DNA of 64,000 nucleotides. Origin: Viola odorata (lineage: Eukaryota > Streptophyta > Magnoliopsida > Malpighiales > Violaceae). The translations under genes and the position numbers were made by a program. Below are positions 24,326 through 37,100 of the stretch, piece after piece. The notes below the pieces were generated by a model. It searched no databases and was not told where the DNA came from. It was given only the letters and a program-made list of their open reading frames with translations. Numbering within the stretch: the first letter of the stretch is position 1; each line of letters begins with the position of its first letter. The DNA lies in contig OY829542.1 in the NCBI GenBank assembly GCA_963691705.1, forward strand, positions 21,438,579 to 21,502,578. The letters are read 5' to 3'.

Positions 24326-24632
24326 AAGAGAGACTAAATCAAGCCTTATGTGAAGGAGAGGTCAGGCAATTGTAAGTGATAACCATCTATACAGAGACAA
24401 ATGAGCAAACACCCATACGATCATGGCTAATCATTATGAATGAGTTCATTCGAAGTGAAATATCACTAGGTACTTGTTCAACTAATACAATCATTCAAGT
24501 CTTTTGTTGTTAATTTGAACAAGTCATAAGCTAAATAAAGTCAACATCTCATAATTCTTTGAACAAATTGACCCATGTATCTCAGGTTATCCGCTCGCTT
24601 TCTAATTCTTCGTTCAGGATGCCCAAATATCA

Positions 24633-26301
24633 TCATCCCGAGGTCCGACTGCCGGCGGTATTTTTCTCCATATGTTCCCTCATGGCCATCCTTTTCTTCT
24701 GCCTCTCTATTTCAGCTTCTAGGGCCGCTACCCGAACTTGTAAGGCTTGACTTTCTCTAGTCGTCTGTTTAGTCAAAATCCTAATCGCTGCATCCTTTTC
24801 CCGAATCAGAGCACTTGAAGCTTCTCTTTTACTTATCTCTCTATTCAACCTTCTTTCAAAGTCTTCACTGACTATCCTTTAGTTCATAAGGTTTGCCTGC
24901 ACGTTCTCCTTGTGGCGCATTTCCCATCCGCGTAACCTAAGCTCCAAATCCATCTTTTCAGTCAACCAATTATCTTTTTTAGTCACCAGCTGATCTCGTT
25001 CTTCTCTCGCTATCCGCAACTGCTCCATCAACTGGGCATGGGTCACATAGTTAGCCCCTGTACTGGCATGGCATTCACCTTCCTTTTCCATAGGCTTCCT
25101 GTTCTCCGGGAGGGGCAAAACATTTCCATTAATCCTATTTTTCCTCCATTCTGAGTATTCCTTTGTTGGTTGAGTGGGGATAGTATGTCCCTCCAGGAAA
25201 AATGGAGTATGCCATTCGTTCACATACTGACGTAGAGTGTCAGTCTCTTCTGAGTGCGAGAGACTCGAGATTGACATTCCTAAAGTGGCGGGGATAATTT
25301 GCATGATGCAAAATTGACCAAGGACAAGAGCCGGGCAATAGGGAACACATCCTCTTGCTCCTATCAATAGGACCCACAATAGACCCCCACAACTCACAAT
25401 AGGATTAATAGCTCGCAACCATTTGGCATGTCTGTCAATGTCTTCTTCAGAAAGATTCAGGAATCTGTCGACCCAGGCCTCCTTATCCTCCATTTTCCAC
25501 CCATCCACGACTATCTCTTGGCTTATTCCTCTGATGACCTTCCTCAAAGGACTCGGTCCTAGGTAGCTCAGAGAGAACAGAGATAGATTCGGCGTCTGTT
25601 TAAAATGGCTAATCAACCATACCGTCAAAAGTTGAGTGCAACAAATGAGCTTTTCTTTTCCCGTCCTTCTGCAAAGATCCAGGGATCGAAATGTCTCTGT
25701 CAGAATAGTTGTTGTAGGGTTGATCTTATTTGTTTCCATTCTGTAGAATAGATTCGCCGCTTCAAAGTCGATGTAATCTTTCACCTTAGGAAATAAGACG
25801 AACCCTACTATGGTGAAGGCTAAGATTCTCAAACGCTTCTTCCCTTGAGACAAATAAAATTGTTTCATGATATCTGACCAGCACCAAACATATTTCTCAT
25901 CTTTCAAACGAGTTGGGATTCCCAACAATTTGTCTAGTCTTAGCTTGACATCAGCGGACTCAAAGCGAATATTTTGGTATATAGATGAAATTGGAGGAAT
26001 AAAGTGTAATAGTGCGGCATATTCTTCCAAAGTAGGAGTTAGATCTATCCCTTTTAAAAGAGAAACATCGATAACAAGGATCCCAAAATTTCAGAGCTGC
26101 TCGGATGCAACCCCAATCGACTTTCACACTTATCAATGTTAAAAGTGCCTCATAATCACATCTGAATTGTGTTTCTTCATCCTTGGTCAACTCATTTTTC
26201 AACTTCCTGATCTCTCCAACATCAAAATTCATTATGTCCGGCCTAACCCTGGTCGTGATATCAGGAACAAAACTCGGTTTCAACATGTCCCCTTGCACCA
26301 A
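24633..26301 (-). pseudogene. Extra ORF upstream of gag (DUF7745-like, coiled-coil tail)
   Basis: Tat/Ogre elements carry an additional ORF of unknown function before gag. Here it starts at MVQGDMLKPSFVPD (26301). One extra A near 26055 shifts frame, and it continues as EEYAALLHFIPPISSIY to a stop at 24881-24879. The same frame then resumes (RIVSEDFERRLNREISKREAS) to about 24633. The central part (KQFYLSQGKKRLRILAFTIVG, FEAANLFYRM) resembles the plant DUF7745/mobile-domain-like family. The C-terminal third (MEQLRIAREERDQLVTKKDN and later) is predicted coiled coil. Family assignment is from memory. Confidence 0.7.
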
Positions 26302-26894
26302 CTAATCATTATAACTAAATCCCCCAAAAGTATCAAGTGAAAGCATCGTGGGAGTCGTCATTGGGTGAACAAGCAGGATGGGTCCTGTTTGGAAAAACAA
26401 AGTTCATGTATTAGTAAATTGAATATATAAAAATATACGGAGCAAAGGATGAGTTAGCAAAGATAACAAGGAATAAAAATTGAAAAATGGGGAATTATAG
26501 CAATAACGAAGCATGTTGGAAAATATACACGCATTCATTATGCATATGCTAGGGAAATTTCAACTACTTCTAACTGGCTGAAAGGCTCCCGGATGATACC
26601 ATGAAGTGGTCCCTCAGTAAATGGATACGTGAGCGTTTACCAAATCATAAAAGGAATCGGGGCGCTAAATCCATTTAGGGGTTCAAGTCCGAGTTTAGGG
26701 TTCATGAAAGCTTACTGAGGCGTTGGCCCCAGGACTTCACTACTAACCACCTAATTCAATTTGGGAAGGGCTCGGCTGCAGGGCATTATGCATGAAATGC
26801 GTATGAGAATACAACAATTTATATCAAAGCGAATAAACAAATAAATAACAACAATAAACACCTCAAGCAAATAATTCCGGCTTCGACCCTAAAT
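26302..26894 (-). other. Leader of the Tat element
   Basis: Noncoding sequence between the primer site and the extra ORF. No motif beyond the expected untranslated leader is visible. Confidence 0.5.
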
Positions 26895-26912
26895 TCCCCT
26901 ATGAAGTCGCCA
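26895..26912 (-). promoter_or_regulatory. Primer-binding site, tRNA-Arg type (degenerate)
   Basis: Four bases inside the 5' LTR on the minus strand lies TGGCGACTTCATAGGGGA. It matches the complement of a plant tRNA-Arg(ACG) 3' end at about 15 of 18 positions (from memory). It supports the 5' LTR being the right-hand copy. Confidence 0.55.
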
Positions 26913-29515
26913 AACTGTCGCACCGTCGCGAGCTAAATTTGGGACGCAATGAAATGATATCACATAAAAATGAAGTCACCACCCTATTTTTCTAAGGTTT
27001 AGGGAAACCTAAAAGTCGGGAAAAAAGGGAGAAAATAAAGTAAAAACTAAGGCACAAAAGAAAAGGGTATAAACCCGAGAATAATAGTTCGGGGTCGTTT
27101 TATGGACTCGGGAAGGTGTTAGGCACCCGAGTCTCATCCTTAAAAAGGTTACCAGTTCTAAAAAGAGATGTTTAAAAATCATGTTGAAAACAAAGTAGTT
27201 TGGCCCTCAGAGGGGGTATCGTCGCTTTAGTTTTTAAGTCGGTTTGATTGATTTTATCCTAATTATTGTCAAGTTGTTTAACAGAAAATAACATTTTTTA
27301 TCCTCTAAAAGATAAAGAAGGTCGGTTATATACCTATTCCGGTTGAATTTAGTCGAGTTTAAAATTAATCCGATTACATGCAAAATTTGGGTGAAATTAC
27401 TACCGTTTTATTAATCTTTACCAAAGCGACGCCACTTTCATCACCGGGCAATGCATAAGATTAATCCTATTTACTAAGCGATTCTAAACATACGTAGACT
27501 AGCAAAGTACCGTTTTATATGAATGCGAGAAAACACGTTGAAAAGAGAAAAACTGGGAAGTGGGGTCGAAGCCGCGCACATAACACATTCATCAAGATAG
27601 CATACATTAAAATACATTCGTGGGGTCGAAGCCGCACACGAAACACATTCCATAAAGATAAGCGTAAATTCAAGTAAATTCGTGGGGATGAAGCCGCACA
27701 CGAAACAAGCATAATATGATCGGTAAATAATTATTAAATTTAAATGATCATTCAACATTAAAGATTAAATCGCATTTTTAAAAGGGGATTTCTAATGATA
27801 AGAGATATTAAATATGGAGGTATTTTCTATGAGTTGGGCTTAAGGCCTATTTACTATCTTTTCGCTTTCAAATGATTATTTTCTTTGGTGATTTACTATC
27901 CAATAATTTTAGAGGAGCCTAAGTTATTGGAAAATATTAATCCTACGTTTATTTACTACTTTGTTTAGTTTTATTTGATTGATTTTATTCGCGTTGATTA
28001 GTGGGTTTATTAAAAAAAATTAGGATTTTAGTAATTAATCAAGTGGTCATGCATTTAATTAAATCGTGATGTTTAATTACTAATCCTATTTCATTTCCAT
28101 GCATTTAATAAAATAAATGTTGAGTAATTACTAGACCTAGTTCATTCAAGCAAGGGTCAATTAAAAATAATATTAGAGAGAGTTATTAAGCAACTTCAAG
28201 TTTAAATTAATGAATGTGAGTCATTGATTTAAATTATTTTTCATGCGAATGGATTATTTTTAATTCTAACAATTCTAAATAGTCATGCATACGAATATAT
28301 ATACAAAAAGCATCGAATAAATAAAAGGGTTGGAAAGTGTACTTAAGGGCGAATAACGATTAATTTTATCCTACAAAACCAAGGTTAGTAGCACGAGCAA
28401 TAATAAATAATAAACAAACAAACAAATAAATAACTAATTATTACAAGCAAGCAAACAGAATGACTAACATGTTATAACTAAACAAATTATTAGTTAATTA
28501 CGAGTAAATAAATTAATTAGCGTAAAAATGCAATGGGCTCGGCTAACTAAACCGAGTTAGCCCAAAAACCTCTTTCACCCTGATGGGCCGAGATTTTCGG
28601 CCCATCTCTTAATCCAAACCCATATTTCTTTTCTCCCTCTCTTTTCTCCTTATGGGCCGGCTGACCCATCACTCTCCAAAACCCCTCCTTCTATTTACCT
28701 CTTCCCCATATTTCCTTTTCTCTGCAAAACACAACACAGCAGCAGCAGGACAAACAAATCACGCAACAGGAAAAGGGAAAAAGAAATAAATAAAAAAATG
28801 AGCAAGAGAGGGAACGAACAGATGGTTGAGGAGGTTACGGTGTGGTTGATGGGTAGGGAGTAGATTGGCGGCAAGCAGCTGCAGAAACGGCGGAGAGCAG
28901 CAGCAGCCACGGTGGCGAGCAGCGGCAACAACGACGGCGAGCGGCGGTAGCAACGTGAGCAGAGGTAGCAACAACAGCGAGAAGTGACTGACAGTGAAGG
29001 TCGTGACAGACGATGAAGGCAGCGATAGTGGTGAGGTGCGGTGTGGTTGGGTGGAAGATGAGATTGTGATGGGTTTGGTGTTGGGTTGCGGTGGTTATGG
29101 CGTTTGATGGTGATAGTGGAGGATAGGTTTGATGTTGGTCGCTGCGGAGGTGCGGCAATGGAGAGGATGAAGATTTGGCAGAAGGAAACTGAGGAACTGA
29201 CAGAGATTGAAGGAAATTGGGAGGAATTGAGAGTATTTTTTTGGAATTAACTCCTTCCTGAAATTGAGTGAGTGGCTGGTATTTATAGAGGGTGAGGTAG
29301 GGGCAGGGACGGATCCAGGAATTAATTTCAGGGGGGCAGGGGCGGGGGTTCAGGGGCGCTGCCCTCGAATATTTTTTTTTAGAGTATTTGTATCCGTCAC
29401 TAAATAACAAGTATTTAGATAACCTTAACAAAAAAGTAAATAAGAAGACAATATAGAAAAAATTTAATTATACATTAGAATCATATAATATACGTACTTT
29501 TTACAATTGTTCTCT

Positions 29516-29753
29516 ACGAGCTTTCATTTTTTGATATCCTTGTATGATTCTCTTATTCTCTATACTATCAAAAATTTCATACCATTTAGGATTAAAACGT
29601 CATTGAATACCTCCAACTAATGTTTTAGGAAACTCTACGTCTCGTGGTTGACAAGAACCTTTCAACATATAAACTTTATGAATTTGATCCCGATTATTAG
29701 GATAATATGCTAAAATTCTAGCAGGAAGATTTTGTTGATTGGGCTCCACGATG
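29516..29753 (-). pseudogene. hAT transposase TTF-type zinc-finger fragment
   Basis: The minus-strand frame reads LPARILAYYPNNRDQIHKVY, then KGSCQPRDVEFPKT, a TGA where Arg is expected, then RFNPKWYEIFDS. This matches the N-terminal TTF-type zinc-finger region of plant hAT transposases (Y-P-N-D-R-D-Q, G-x-C-Q-P-R, R-F-x-x-x-W-Y/F). The catalytic domain is absent. Confidence 0.7.
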
Positions 29754-29927
29754 AAGATAAAGGCTCAAAAAAATTAAAAAGAGATTTAAGGATTTAAAAT
29801 TTAAAATGCAGCCTGCTGGGGATTTGGGAAATGAAGAAGGGATTTAAAATTTAAAATGCAACCTGCAGGGATTTGGGAAAGGAAGAAAGGATGGCGCAGC
29901 CAAAATGGCTAAAAAAAGTTAAAAATA

Positions 29928-29969
29928 GTGGATTCAGAGTCAAGCACACTACCATTGTGCCATGGATCC
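29928..29969 (-). pseudogene. 5' half of a tRNA-Gln(CUG)-like sequence
   Basis: Minus strand: acceptor 5' strand GGATCCA, D-arm GCAC...GTGC with an AATGGTAGT loop, anticodon loop CTCTGAA, then TCCA. The A box TGGCACAATGG fits the pol III consensus. No T-arm or 3' acceptor strand follows, so it cannot make a tRNA. Confidence 0.55.
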
Positions 29970-30548
29970 TATTAGATAATGAAAGGGTAAAATTTAATTT
30001 AACATCAAATTGAAGGTAAATTTTTTTTTTTGATTGGGCCAGCGCCCACCCTGGTCCTGGGCTGGATCCGTCCCTGGGTAGGGGTCCGGCGATTGCTGGT
30101 GAAGTAGAGAGGAGGTAGGGGAGAGGGTAGGAGATCGGTGCATTAATTCAATTCCTGGACGAGGTAACGAGTAGGAGCGGAGATGATCTTGAATGTCAGA
30201 GATCTTTGAAAAATGGAGGGGCGTATCCGATTTTGTTTGAAAATGGGAGAGGTGAGCTGACTGTGTCTGATTTCATTTGAAAAATGAGGAGGAAGAGAGG
30301 TGGTTCGGTGATTATGGGTATTTATTATTATTTAGTTCAAGCTAACGGTTCGATAAACCGATAAAAGCTCGAATAAAAATACGAACAAAAAATAAAATAA
30401 AATACAAGGATATGAAAAATAAATAATAGTAATAATAATAATGATAATAATAATAATAATATTTAACAATATAATTAACAGTAATTATGGATGATAAAAA
30501 AAAAATGTGGGTATGTTATGATATAGTAATGATTACTGATGTCAAAAA

Positions 30549-31154
30549 AAGAAGTTGATGTTATTAAACCGAAGTAAAAGCTGAATGCGACGAATCAACT
30601 CCATATTCACAATATGTATGAAAGGAATGATGAGTACATTGTGCGATATACATAATGTAATTAATAGGTTTCCACCATTATTCTATTTTGCTCTTTTATT
30701 TAGCACGGAATAAGGAAACTAATATTGAGTGTTACTAGGAATTAGTATTCTTGTTATTTTGTGTATTTTTTCTGACAAAATAATAATTTTAGAAAAATTT
30801 AAAGGAAATACTCTAATAAAGAGTAGAGAAAAACAATTTCCTTAGCAAACTTTTAAAATAACATTTTGTGCGTTTTTCCATAGTTCCATCAATTTCTGTT
30901 ATTAAATTAGTTTAAGAAAGATTGAAAGATTTGCTCCAAATTTCTCAAAAAAACAACTGCTAATCTTTAAATCAAATCCCAATCCAACTCTAAAACTTTA
31001 TTTACGTCGTCTCCGCCTCTCCTCGATCCAACCACCCAAACACACCCCTAACATCATCTTCTCCAGCTTCACCTCTAGTTGCTGTTGTATTACTTCCCAA
31101 TTACCATTCATTGTGATTTGAATTGGATGAATTTGTTATTAGTTTGATTGTCGG
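30549..31154 (+). other. Upstream region of EH1
   Basis: About 600 bases from the truncated LTR to the EH1 start codon. It is AT-rich, with a pyrimidine-rich stretch (31005-31080) that is probably the 5' leader. No specific element can be supported. Confidence 0.4.
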
Positions 31155-34100
31155 ATGGATCAATTCGAAGCTTTTTTCCGGCGAGCAGATTTAGATGGAG
31201 ATGGCCGGATCAGTGGTGCTGAAGCCGTTGCTTTCTTCCAAGGCACCAATCTACCAAAGCCAGTTCTTGCTCAGGTCACCTCACTTTCCCTTCTCTCTCT
31301 CTTTTTCTTCAAAATGAAAAAAAACCCAATTTTGTACTCGACATTAGGTCCAAGTCAATCGTCTGTTTTCCAATGTTATTCTGACCGCCCAATTTCTTAG
31401 ATTTTAGATATTGGCTATAAATGTAAACTCCATACCGGATTTGGAGCGTGCTGTTGCTTCATGCTATGTGTGAGAATGAGAATGCTGCTTACCTGATTTT
31501 GTTTGTATGTGTTTTGGTGTTATAATTTGTAGATATGGACACATGCGGATCAGAGTCGAACTGGGTACCTTGGCCGCCAAGAATTTTTTAATGCGCTCAA
31601 ACTTGTAACTGTTGCTCAGAGTAAGCGAGATTTGACGCCGGATATCGTGAAGGCTGCATTGTATGGCCCTGCTGCTGCTAAAATCCCACCTCCCCAAATT
31701 AATCTTGCAGCTATACCTGGCAATCAAGCAAGTCCAGTGTCTGCTGCTGGCGCTCCTAGGCCACAGATGGGTGCAGCAACTCAGGGTCCTGGTTTTAGGG
31801 GACCAGGAGTTCCCGACATGAATATGAACAATCAAGTAAATCCAATGGCTGCAGCTGGCGCTTCTAGGCCACAGATGGGTGCTGCAACTCAGGGTCCTGG
31901 TTTTAGGGGACCGGGAGTTGCCGGCATGAATATGAACAATCAAGTAAATCCAATGGCTGCAACTGGCGCTCATAAGCCACAGGTGGGTGCAGCAACTCAG
32001 GGACCTGGGTTTAGGGGACCAGGAGTTCCCGGCATTAATATGAACAATCAAGTAAATCCAATGGCTGCAGCCGCCGCTCCTAGGCCACAGATGGGTGCAG
32101 CAACTCAGGGTCCTGGTTTTAGGGGACCAGGAGTTCCCAGCATGAATACAAACAATCAGTACTATAACCCTTCTCAGCAAAGTCAAATGATGAGACCAGC
32201 ACAACCTCATTCGTCCATCCCTCATGGGCCTGCTTCCCATCCACATCAGGGAGTTGGTATGATGGGGCAGGGTCAGACAATGCAGCAGGCTAGTACTGTT
32301 TCATGTCCTCCACAATTCATGCCTGGTGGTGCTACTGCTGGTTTTGGTGCTGACTGGCTTGGTGGAAGGAGTGGTGGGACTATGGTTGGTCCCAGAGGGG
32401 CGACACCATCTACTAGCAGTGTTGCATCACTGCCACAAAATCAAGCTTTGGCCTCTTCACAACCGCAAAATCTAGCTTTGGTACCTTCACAGCCACATAA
32501 TCAAACATCTTCTCAACCGGCTGGCAATGATTCCAAAGCATTAGTAGTCTCTGGAAGTGGGTCCACAAATGATTCATTTTTTGGAGGTGAAGTGTTTTCT
32601 GCAACTCCTAAAACAAAACAAGAACAACCTCCAGTGTCGAGTTATTCTAGTACTAGTGGTGGACAACCTCCTCTTAAGTCCAACTCACTTGATTCACTGC
32701 TCAGTGCTATGAATAAACCAGCCACTTCAACTACTGTTCCAACTTCTAGTGGGGTCCAACATGTCAACAAGTCCAACTCACTTGACTCACTGCAGAGTGC
32801 TTATGCAATGCAACCTTTAGCCGGTCAGCGTGAGCGGGCTCAGACATTGCCATCATCGGGCCAACAAGTTTCAGCTCAAAGCTCTTCATCACTTCCATCA
32901 TCTGCCACTTTGGTTGGAGCTGGAGTTGGAAACAATTCTGATAATTCTCAGATTTTCTGGCCGAAGATGAAACCATCAGACGTTCAAAAGTATGCTAAAG
33001 TTTTTATGGAAGTAGATACTGATCGAGATGGAACGATTACTGGTGAGGAGGCACGGAATCTGTTTTTGAGTTGGAGGTTACCAAGAGGTAATAATTTTTC
33101 TTTCTACAACGTGCAATGCATTTTTCTATCCTAATTTGACATTCTTTTAGCATTATTATGTTTTTAGATTGAATAGTGTTATATAGTATTTCATGGAGAT
33201 TGTTCTTCATCATTGTGGCACTTTATTTCGCTCTTTGCATGTTACTACAGATGAGCCTTCTGAAGGTCTTACTTTCTCATGTGATGATCTCGGCTCATTG
33301 TAGTCTTTATTTGCTATTTTTCAGAGATATTAAAGCAGGTCTGGGACTTATCTGATCAGGATAGTGATGGCATGCTTTCTTTGAGGGAATTCTGTTTCTC
33401 TCTTTATTTGATGGAAAGATATAGGGAAGGCCGTCCCCTTCCAGCAGCACTTCCAAGTACTGTTATGTACGATGAAACACTGTTGTCGATGACAGGTCAA
33501 CCCAAAGGTTCCTTGGGAAATGCAGCAAGGGGTCCTAGTCCTGGTATGGTCTACTATTAATTCTTACAGTCAGTCTCATGGCTTTCCTCCCTGGCAACTG
33601 AGATTTTGATTCTGATACTATATATGTATATATTTCTGTGACTAGGTCATGGACACCAGCCAGGGATGGGTACCAGACAGATGGGCCCTGCCGCTGGTTT
33701 GAGGCCTCCAGTTCCAGTAACTGCATCTCAGCACAATGCTGCAAACACACAGAATCAGCAGAAATTTAGAGCACCTGCATTGGATGATTCTTTTCTGAAC
33801 CAAGGTGGTGGTGGAGAGCAATATTCAGAGAACTCAATCAATCAGGATGGCATAGGATCGGAGAAAAAGGCATACTTCTCTTTTTGGTTCATACCAAAGT
33901 AGCTTTTAAATTTGACTTTCTTTTTTCCTTTTATCCTTTTTTGAAAAATATTTAACTTCGTAAACTGGTTTTAGCATGCACATGTCACACTGATTAGATT
34001 GAAAAAATGGATTTTCCCAATGGCAGATTTCTTATTTCGGCGCGATCTATAATATTTTTTGGAGTAATTCTTCTACTTATCTTATATTTTTCATACCAAA

Positions 34101-37100
34101 TTAGTTTTTAAATTAGACTTTTTTTTTCCTTTTATCCTTTTTTGAAAAATCTTTAACTTCGTAAACTGGTTTTAGCATGCACATGTCACACTGATTAGAT
34201 TGCAAAAAAATGGATTTTGTCAATGGCAGATTTCTTATTTCGGTGCGTTCTATAATTTTTTTTTGTAATTCTTCGACTTATCTTATATTTGTTGTAGGTT
34301 GAGGAAGCAGACAAGGTGATCTTGGATTCAAAAGAGAAGATTGAGTATTACCGCGCTAAAATGCAGGACCTTGTGAGTGTTTTCTACCACATTTTCAATT
34401 CTCATCAGCTTTTGACATACTGAATATCAGATTTGTATACTGAAAATCTTGAGCCATCGCCAATGTAAATCTCTGGCCTGGCCTGGGATTATGGAAACTT
34501 TCCTTAGTGGATGGTTTAAGGAGATGCTGTTCCTGTGACTTGGGCTTTTTGGTGGGGAATGTTCAAACTTTGATGACTGAGTGCAAAATCAACTAGCTCT
34601 TCAAGTTATTATCTGTTAAAAGGCCATATAATATTTTTCATTAGGTGATGTAAAACTGTATCATAATTCAAGTCGACAAGACCAAAAACTAGATATCTTG
34701 TGGAATTAAGGAAGCTAGGTCATCTCTATAACGATCTTGTTCAATCTAAATCTTAGAAATGAATTATAATTTGAAGGAAATTTGACATCAAAGTGAGACG
34801 TTTTGGTTGACCATTCTTTGTTATGAACATATCTGCTTGTAGCTCTACTAATTAAAATTTTAATATCTTAAATGCTCAATTGTGGTATGTATCTCCAGTA
34901 CAGAATAAGTCTAATATTTTGCTGAAGGGGTCCATGGGTTCATTCATGAAAATTCTACTCTACGAGAGATGAATTGCCTCAGTTATGAATACATTTTTGG
35001 TTCCATCTATCTTATAAGAACTATGTCCTGTTTTCTGAAAGCTTTAAGGTCATAATGTATTAGTTATTTGATCACCTTTCCTAATCTTTTGGCCATCTTT
35101 GTTGTGTCAGGTTTTATATAAAAGCAGATGTGATAATAGACTTAATGAAATCACTGAAAGGGCAATAGCAGATAAACGCGAGGTATGGTTTGAAACCTAA
35201 TTTATCATCAGTTTCCAGCTTTGTATGTTGCCATAATCATAAATTTATGGCTTCTATGCCTTTATGTTGTCATGGCAGGCTGAGTTGCTGGGTAAAAAAT
35301 ATGAAGAGAAGTACAAGCAAGTTGCAGAAGTGACATCTAAATTAACTATAGAGGAGGCAACGCTTCGAGACATTCACGTAAGATGTTCTCTCTTATCAAC
35401 ACTTTTTTGTGATTTTTAATACTCCGTAAGATTCTGTTTAAATTACTTGACTGCCTCATTACTCAAGGACCAGTTGTGACTTCCCATCAAGTATTCATCG
35501 TGAATCTTTCTTTGACCCGTCTCTTTTTTCAACTGTCTTTCTGTTTGTTGTTTTCTACATAGGTTCTTCTCTCTTTTCCCTTTTGGTTGTTTCTTTTAGA
35601 GTGTGGTTGGTCCTAGGTCCATTTGTGAAATTTTGTTTTCAATGGGAGTGGATAAGTATTTCTTCTCCTATAGCCTAAATACTTAATGGTTGCTAGTTTT
35701 ATGGGGTGAATTTTTTATGCGTAATTGGCATTATAAACATTTAGGAGAGGAAGCGGGAGTTGCATCAAGCAATAGTTAACATGGAGCACGGTCGCAGTGC
35801 AGATGGTATTCTTCAGGTAAACTTAGACCATTTAATATAGTCAATGATTCCTTGGAGATCGAACACTTATCATCGGGACTTGTATAGGTCCGTGCTGATC
35901 GTATACAATCAGATCTTGATGAGCTGCTGAAGGCTTTAACTGAACGCTCCAAGAAACATGGATTAGAGATTAAGTCAGCTGCAATGATAGAGCTTCCGAT
36001 TGGTACCTTACTTTTTATTTCCTCATGTCTTTAAGCATGCGTGCAAATCCCTTTTTGCATAGTGAAATGTTTTATGCATAGCCTTGCTTCGTTTGACATT
36101 TCAACTAGCCCTTCCAAATTAGGGAAAGGGTTTTCTTTTCCACATTAGCATCTTTTGTAGTACAATTTGTAGAATATGTGGAGGGCTGATTTTTATTTCA
36201 CTTTATCACTATGATCAAGTCTCTATATTGTGCCTTGATACATCTCTCCTTGTTTGTGTTCTTTTCCATTTTTTGCCTTCTCAATTTATGCCAAGTTGAA
36301 TTCTTTGTTTTTGTCTCTTATTTTAGGAGGTTGAGGAACTCTTCCTCTGCTTTCCTTGGAATTCATTTTCATTTTCACTCTCCCATCAAATTTTGATGTC
36401 AGTGTTCGCTTAGTATCTGGCAATGGCATGCTTAACCATTAGTAACTACATAGTTATAGAAATTTGAAGTATGAGACTTTTGGTCACCTTGTAGGAGCAC
36501 AATATTTAGGAAAGTTGTGAGCGGGTAGGCATAATTCTAACTACCCCTCTATTCTTATTGAGTACTTGAGTTTGCTACTCCGATAAGAAAAGTGTCAATT
36601 TAACCCTGATTTATCCAATTTGGTGCAGTCCATGTCTATTTGCACAATTGTTGTCACTCATTTTTTTCAAAAAATAAAAAAATAAATCAATCGTAGAGAA
36701 TACAAATACTGAGTAATGAGGGCTGTGGACCACATCATTACTGGTTTGTCCTTAATACTAGATAATGACGGAAAATTGTGTCAGTTGGCTTGGCTTGGAC
36801 TGCAAAAATTGGACAAACACAACTTGAGTTGTCCATTCTCTTAGAATTTTTGTACGGGTGAAAACAAACATTTTGAGGCAAACCCGAGGTCAATTTAGGT
36901 ATTGTTCCTTTTTTCTTTGCAAATGCAAAAGTAGGGCATGTGTTCAGCATGGTAACGTTCTCACAAGTGAGGGAATGGTGCATGTGTATTTAGACTTTCT
37001 CTACATTCAAACTGTAGGATTTATTTCCTTGAGTTTTTTCTGGTAGAGCAGCTATTTTTGGATATACCAAATTAATGTACCATTATTGATGGCACTTTAT

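Larger units (their letters stand above)
29304..30076. mobile_element. hAT remnant with CAGGGACGGATCCAG termini
   Basis: Inverted ends CAGGGACGGATCCAG / CTGGATCCGTCCCTG, flanked by exact GGTAGGGG duplications (29296-29303, 30077-30084). The uninterrupted sequence is present in the left LTR. It contains a decayed piece of transposase (29516-29753, minus) and a half-tRNA sequence (29928-29969, minus). Confidence 0.9.
8128..30548 (-). mobile_element. Tat/Ogre-lineage Ty3-gypsy retrotransposon, degenerate and nested
   Basis: Both LTRs begin TGTCGCAC on the plus strand and enclose a minus-strand internal region. In transcription order it holds: 5' LTR (26916-30548), tRNA-Arg-like primer site, long leader, extra ORF, gag, protease, putative intron, reverse transcriptase and RNase H, archaeal-type RNase H, integrase, tandem-repeat 3' region, polypurine tract and 3' LTR (8128-10970). 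The extra ORF, second RNase H, intron position and 3' repeats are hallmarks of the Tat lineage. Many stops and frameshifts show it is dead. Removing the four nested insertions leaves roughly 17 kb. No target duplication is visible because the outer end of the right LTR is missing. Confidence 0.88.
26916..30548 (-). repeat. 5' LTR of the Tat element, with hAT insertion, outer end lost
   Basis: Collinear with 8128-10970 from TGTCGCACCG to about 'gatgtcaaaaa'. The terminal TCGGGTAGCAACA of the other copy is missing, so about 13-16 bp were deleted. It contains an 89-90-bp segment absent from the left LTR and a 773-bp hAT element (29304-30076). Confidence 0.85.

Noticed and set aside
29928..29969. 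A functional tRNA-Gln gene
   Set aside because: The T-arm and 3' acceptor strand are missing and the anticodon stem has a mismatch.
31464..32246. 260-codon minus-strand open frame with repeats
   Set aside because: Exact antisense shadow of the in-frame 108-bp repeat of EH1 exon 2.
33870..33902. Extension of EH1 exon 4 through AYFSFWFIPK
   Set aside because: Joining from the downstream GT breaks the frame of exon 5, while the GC donor preserves it.
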